From Sphingomonadaceae bacterium (GTDB lineage Bacteria; Pseudomonadota; Alphaproteobacteria; Sphingomonadales; Sphingomonadaceae), in NCBI GenBank assembly GCA_009926135.1, contig RFPL01000021.1:1-33356 (forward strand): a DNA stretch of 33,356 bases, read 5' to 3'. The notes beneath the pieces are model-generated. The model made no database searches, was not told where the DNA came from, and worked only from the letters and a program-made list of their open reading frames with translations. How positions within the stretch are numbered: the first letter of the stretch is position 1; each line of letters begins with the position of its first letter. This document shows positions 31,203 to 33,356 of this stretch, piece after piece. A program made the position numbers and the translations under genes.

Positions 31203-32495
31203 ATGACCAAGCGTAGTTCTACTCCCGCCGATGCCGTGCTGGTAGCCATCGATATGTCCAAGCACCGTCAGGAGGTGCTGATTGAACGCCCGGAGGGTGG
31301 CCGGCGGCGGCGCATGACGGTGATGGCCACCAAGGCGGATTACGACCGTCTGGCGGCCGACCTGGCGGACATCGGCAGACCTGTCATCGTCGGCTTCGAA
31401 GCCACCGGCAACTACCACCGCACATTGGCACACCGGCTGCTATCTGCGGGATTCGAGCTTCGCTTGATTTCGTCGGTCGCGTTGGCCCGGACGCGCGAGG
31501 CTCTGCACAATGGCTGGGACAAGAACGATTCCAAGGACGCCCAGGTAATCCTGCACATGCTGCAGATCGGCGCGACCCAGCGCTACGTCGATCCGCTGGC
31601 CGCCGGTATCAACGATCTACAGGAGATGTCGAAGACGCACGAAGCCATTTCAAAGGCTAAGACCCAGACATGGCATCGGATCCTGACACACTATCTCCCG
31701 CTGTACTTCCCAGAGATCGAGCGCTTCGCAGGCAACAGCAGGTCGGATTGGTTCCTGGCCTTGCTCGAGCGGTTTCCAACGCCAACGAGCATGACAGCGC
31801 TCAGCCAGGAGGCCTTCACGCGCGAGGCGTGGTCACTGGTCGGCCGCAAGGTCTCTAAAGCCCGCTTAATCAACGATATTTACGAGACTGCCTGCGCGTC
31901 GGTTGCATTGCCGATCGGCGAAGATTCCGTCTCCATCGCCATGTTCCGCATGGTCATCGCGCAAGCGCGAAGCCTGATCCGGCAACGAGACGAGATCGAA
32001 CGAACAGCCCATGCCCTGCTTAGCGAGAACCGTGATTACCAGCTCCTGCGAATGATCCCCGGGATTGGGCCGATCAACGCGCTGACCATCCTCGCGGAGG
32101 CCGGCGACCTTCGACGATTTGCTCACCACCGCCAGTTTTTGAAGTTCTGCGGCCTCGATCTTGCCACATGTCAGTCCGGCACATTCCGCGGGCGGACCAA
32201 GCTTTCAAAGTACGGCAATGCTCGGCTCCGCCGTACCTTCTGGATGGCAACCCAAGTTGCCATCCGCCAGCGCGACAACAGCTTTCGCGACAAGCTCGGG
32301 CGATACGTCGCCGGGCATGCAAACGACCCTGATCGCCGCCGAAAGGCGATGACCGCACTCACCGCCAAGATGGCGCGTGTCGCACACGCCGTCATCAAGA
32401 CGGGAACCGAGTACCGTCCGTTCCTGGAACGGGCGGACACCAGATGGAAGGACCCCTCTCTGTGGAGCCGTGAGGGCGCAGCTGCGACCCTGTAG
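31203..32495 (+). CDS. IS110-family transposase (430 aa)
   Basis: The N-terminal RuvC-like DEDD domain is intact: D17 in VAIDMSK, E66 in GFEATGNYHR, and D109 and D112 in WDKNDSKDAQV. The C-terminal Transposase_20 domain follows, with MIPGIGPINALTILAEAGDL and the CQSGTFRGRTKLSKYGNARL block, where S325 is the expected catalytic serine. Length and domains are complete, so it may be active. These enzymes recombine DNA under the guidance of an element-encoded bridge RNA. The ends of the element are not marked by clear inverted repeats; the left end presumably starts between 31087 and the palindrome at 31147. Confidence 0.92.
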   Translation: MTKRSSTPADAVLVAIDMSKHRQEVLIERPEGGRRRRMTVMATKADYDRLAADLADIGRPVIVGFEATGNYHRTLAHRLLSAGFELRLISSVALARTREALHNGWDKNDSKDAQVILHMLQIGATQRYVDPLAAGINDLQEMSKTHEAISKAKTQTWHRILTHYLPLYFPEIERFAGNSRSDWFLALLERFPTPTSMTALSQEAFTREAWSLVGRKVSKARLINDIYETACASVALPIGEDSVSIAMFRMVIAQARSLIRQRDEIERTAHALLSENRDYQLLRMIPGIGPINALTILAEAGDLRRFAHHRQFLKFCGLDLATCQSGTFRGRTKLSKYGNARLRRTFWMATQVAIRQRDNSFRDKLGRYVAGHANDPDRRRKAMTALTAKMARVAHAVIKTGTEYRPFLERADTRWKDPSLWSREGAAATL

Positions 32496-32627
32496 ATAAT
32501 GTTCGGGCCTTCCATCTGGCATCTGCATCTCATCTTAAGGACGGTGAGGACCACGACCCCCAAGATCGATGGATCCTGTGTTTGCTATGGCCGAGAGCAC
32601 ATTCCTTGACGATGGAAGCCATCTGGA

Positions 32628-33290
32628 TCAAAAAGACAGCAGCGCCGATCCTGATCGGCGCAATGAGATCTGCTGGCCTGTTGCCGCTGCTGCTTCCCAA
32701 CATAGGACGTTGTCGCTGACGATCATGCCCGGCTTGCCGCGCTCGACGATCAGATCGCTTAGCTCGCGCACGACCCTGCGTCCCGAGATCGACGTATCCG
32801 GCACCGCGCGCAGGCACTCGCGGGTCACATCGTCGACGATGTTGAGCACCCGGAACCGGCGTCCGGACGCCATCTGGTCGTGCACGAAGTCCAGGCTCCA
32901 TCGCTGGTTGGGCAGCGCCAGCACGGGCGCCGGTGCGCGTGCACCAATGGCGCGACGCCGGCTCCGCCGACGCCGGACTTCCAGCTTCTCCTCGCGGTAG
33001 AGCCGCTGCGTCTTCTTGCGGTTGATCACCACGCCCTCGCGACGCAGCAGGATGTGCAATCGGCGATAGCCGAACCGACGGCGCTGCTGCGCCAGCTCCC
33101 GCAGCTTCAACCGAAGCTCGGTATCATCATCCCGCTGCGACCGGTAACGCATGCTCTTCCGGTCAGCGCCGATAACTCGACACGCCCGCCGCTCGCTCAT
33201 CCCCAGGACCGCCTGGAGACGAGCGACCGCCTCTCGCTTCGCAGCGGGCGTTACCAATAATGGGATGACCCGCCCTGTCCTTCTACTCAA
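32628..33290 (-). pseudogene. Truncated IS3-family transposase (OrfB)
   Basis: From about 33251 down to 32709 the product matches IS3-group OrfB: TPAAKREAVARLQAVLGMSE, RRACRVIGADRKSMRYRS, FGYRRLHILLRREG, then the integrase core with WSLDFVHD (first catalytic aspartate) and IVSDN (second). Similarity ends at that second aspartate. The catalytic glutamate region is missing and unrelated codons follow. No OrfA precedes it on the same strand, and the region just upstream reads as a different gene. Both ends are therefore lost and the protein should be inactive. Confidence 0.8.
32642..32661. repeat. Perfect palindrome next to the IS3 truncation point
   Basis: GCGCCGATC and GATCGGCGC pair perfectly around CT, about 50 bases from where the IS3 similarity ends (32708). 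The stretch 32496-32708 between the IS110 transposase and the IS3 fragment contains no gene I can support. Confidence 0.35.
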
Positions 33291-33317
33291 AGTAGAGTGA
33301 TCAAGAAGGAGGATGCA

Positions 33318-33356
33318 ATGAGCATACGCAACAAACCAAGAGATGCAGCCGTGTTC
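33318..33356 (+). CDS. Start of a gene cut by the window edge
   Basis: ATG at 33318 follows a very strong ribosome-binding site (AAGAAGGAGG) and opens MSIRNKPRDAAVF before the window ends. The sequence is reminiscent of the N-terminus of HTH-type IS3 OrfA proteins, which would fit the IS-rich surroundings. Thirteen residues are too few to decide. Confidence 0.4.
   Translation, partial: MSIRNKPRDAAVF

Noticed and set aside
30904..32543. CGTCCTTAAG at 30904 and its reverse complement at 32534 as possible IS ends
   Set aside because: Only ten bases match, the left copy lies beyond the IS256 fragment, and flanking bases do not extend the match. Chance or partial homology is as likely.
1..33356. 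CRISPR array, tRNA, rRNA or riboswitch
   Set aside because: No regularly spaced repeats, no cloverleaf-like segments and no conserved ribosomal or riboswitch words were noticed on either strand by reading; a covariance-model scan was not possible.

Overview
The window looks like part of a large accessory element, a plasmid or integrative element, from a GC-rich alphaproteobacterium, most likely a sphingomonad (Sphingomonas, Sphingobium or Novosphingobium type). That assignment is an inference. It rests on the base composition, on the family mix (DUF1173, DUF736, DUF3768, ArdC, a very long plasmid-type ParB), and on the style of the RND efflux operon and insertion sequences. No replication initiator, relaxase, integrase, tRNA or rRNA gene is visible, so plasmid and chromosomal element cannot be told apart.

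Layout. (1) 1-7934 is a block of small backbone genes: a tiny plus-strand ORF, a plus-strand DUF1173 gene, then about eleven minus-strand genes, among them a SLOG/DprA-like protein, DUF736 and DUF3768. One plus-strand orphan (7458-7934) closes the block. (2) 8123-15027 is a tightly coupled five-gene plus-strand operon: metallophosphoesterase with an EAD-like tail, GASH-type helical protein, two TRAFAC-type GTPases, and a GAP1-type protein. I read it as a GTPase-centred conflict (probable anti-phage) system and the most interesting item here. (3) 15233-22042 returns to minus-strand backbone: small genes, an ArdC-type antirestriction protein, a GHKL ATPase and a 693-residue ParB. (4) 22369-24140 is a two-gene winged-helix/nucleotidyltransferase module resembling toxin-antitoxin or abortive-infection pairs, with an inverted-repeat operator lying over its start codon. 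(5) 24321-30753 is a MarR regulator divergent from an RND efflux operon (lipoprotein adaptor, inner-membrane pump, TolC-like channel). A fragment of an ABC permease lies in frame before the channel gene. (6) 30819-33356 is insertion-sequence debris: an IS256 fragment, an intact IS110 transposase, a truncated IS3 OrfB and the first codons of a further gene.

How it works together. The backbone blocks (1) and (3) share one strand and one architecture. Seven of the minus-strand transcription-unit heads carry the same G-rich motif about 30-70 bases before the start codon, and two copies are identical over 15 bases. This points to a common promoter or leader signal. The defence operon (2), the TA-like module (4) and the efflux operon (5) look like cargo inserted into or beside that backbone; the IS cluster marks a recombination-prone edge.
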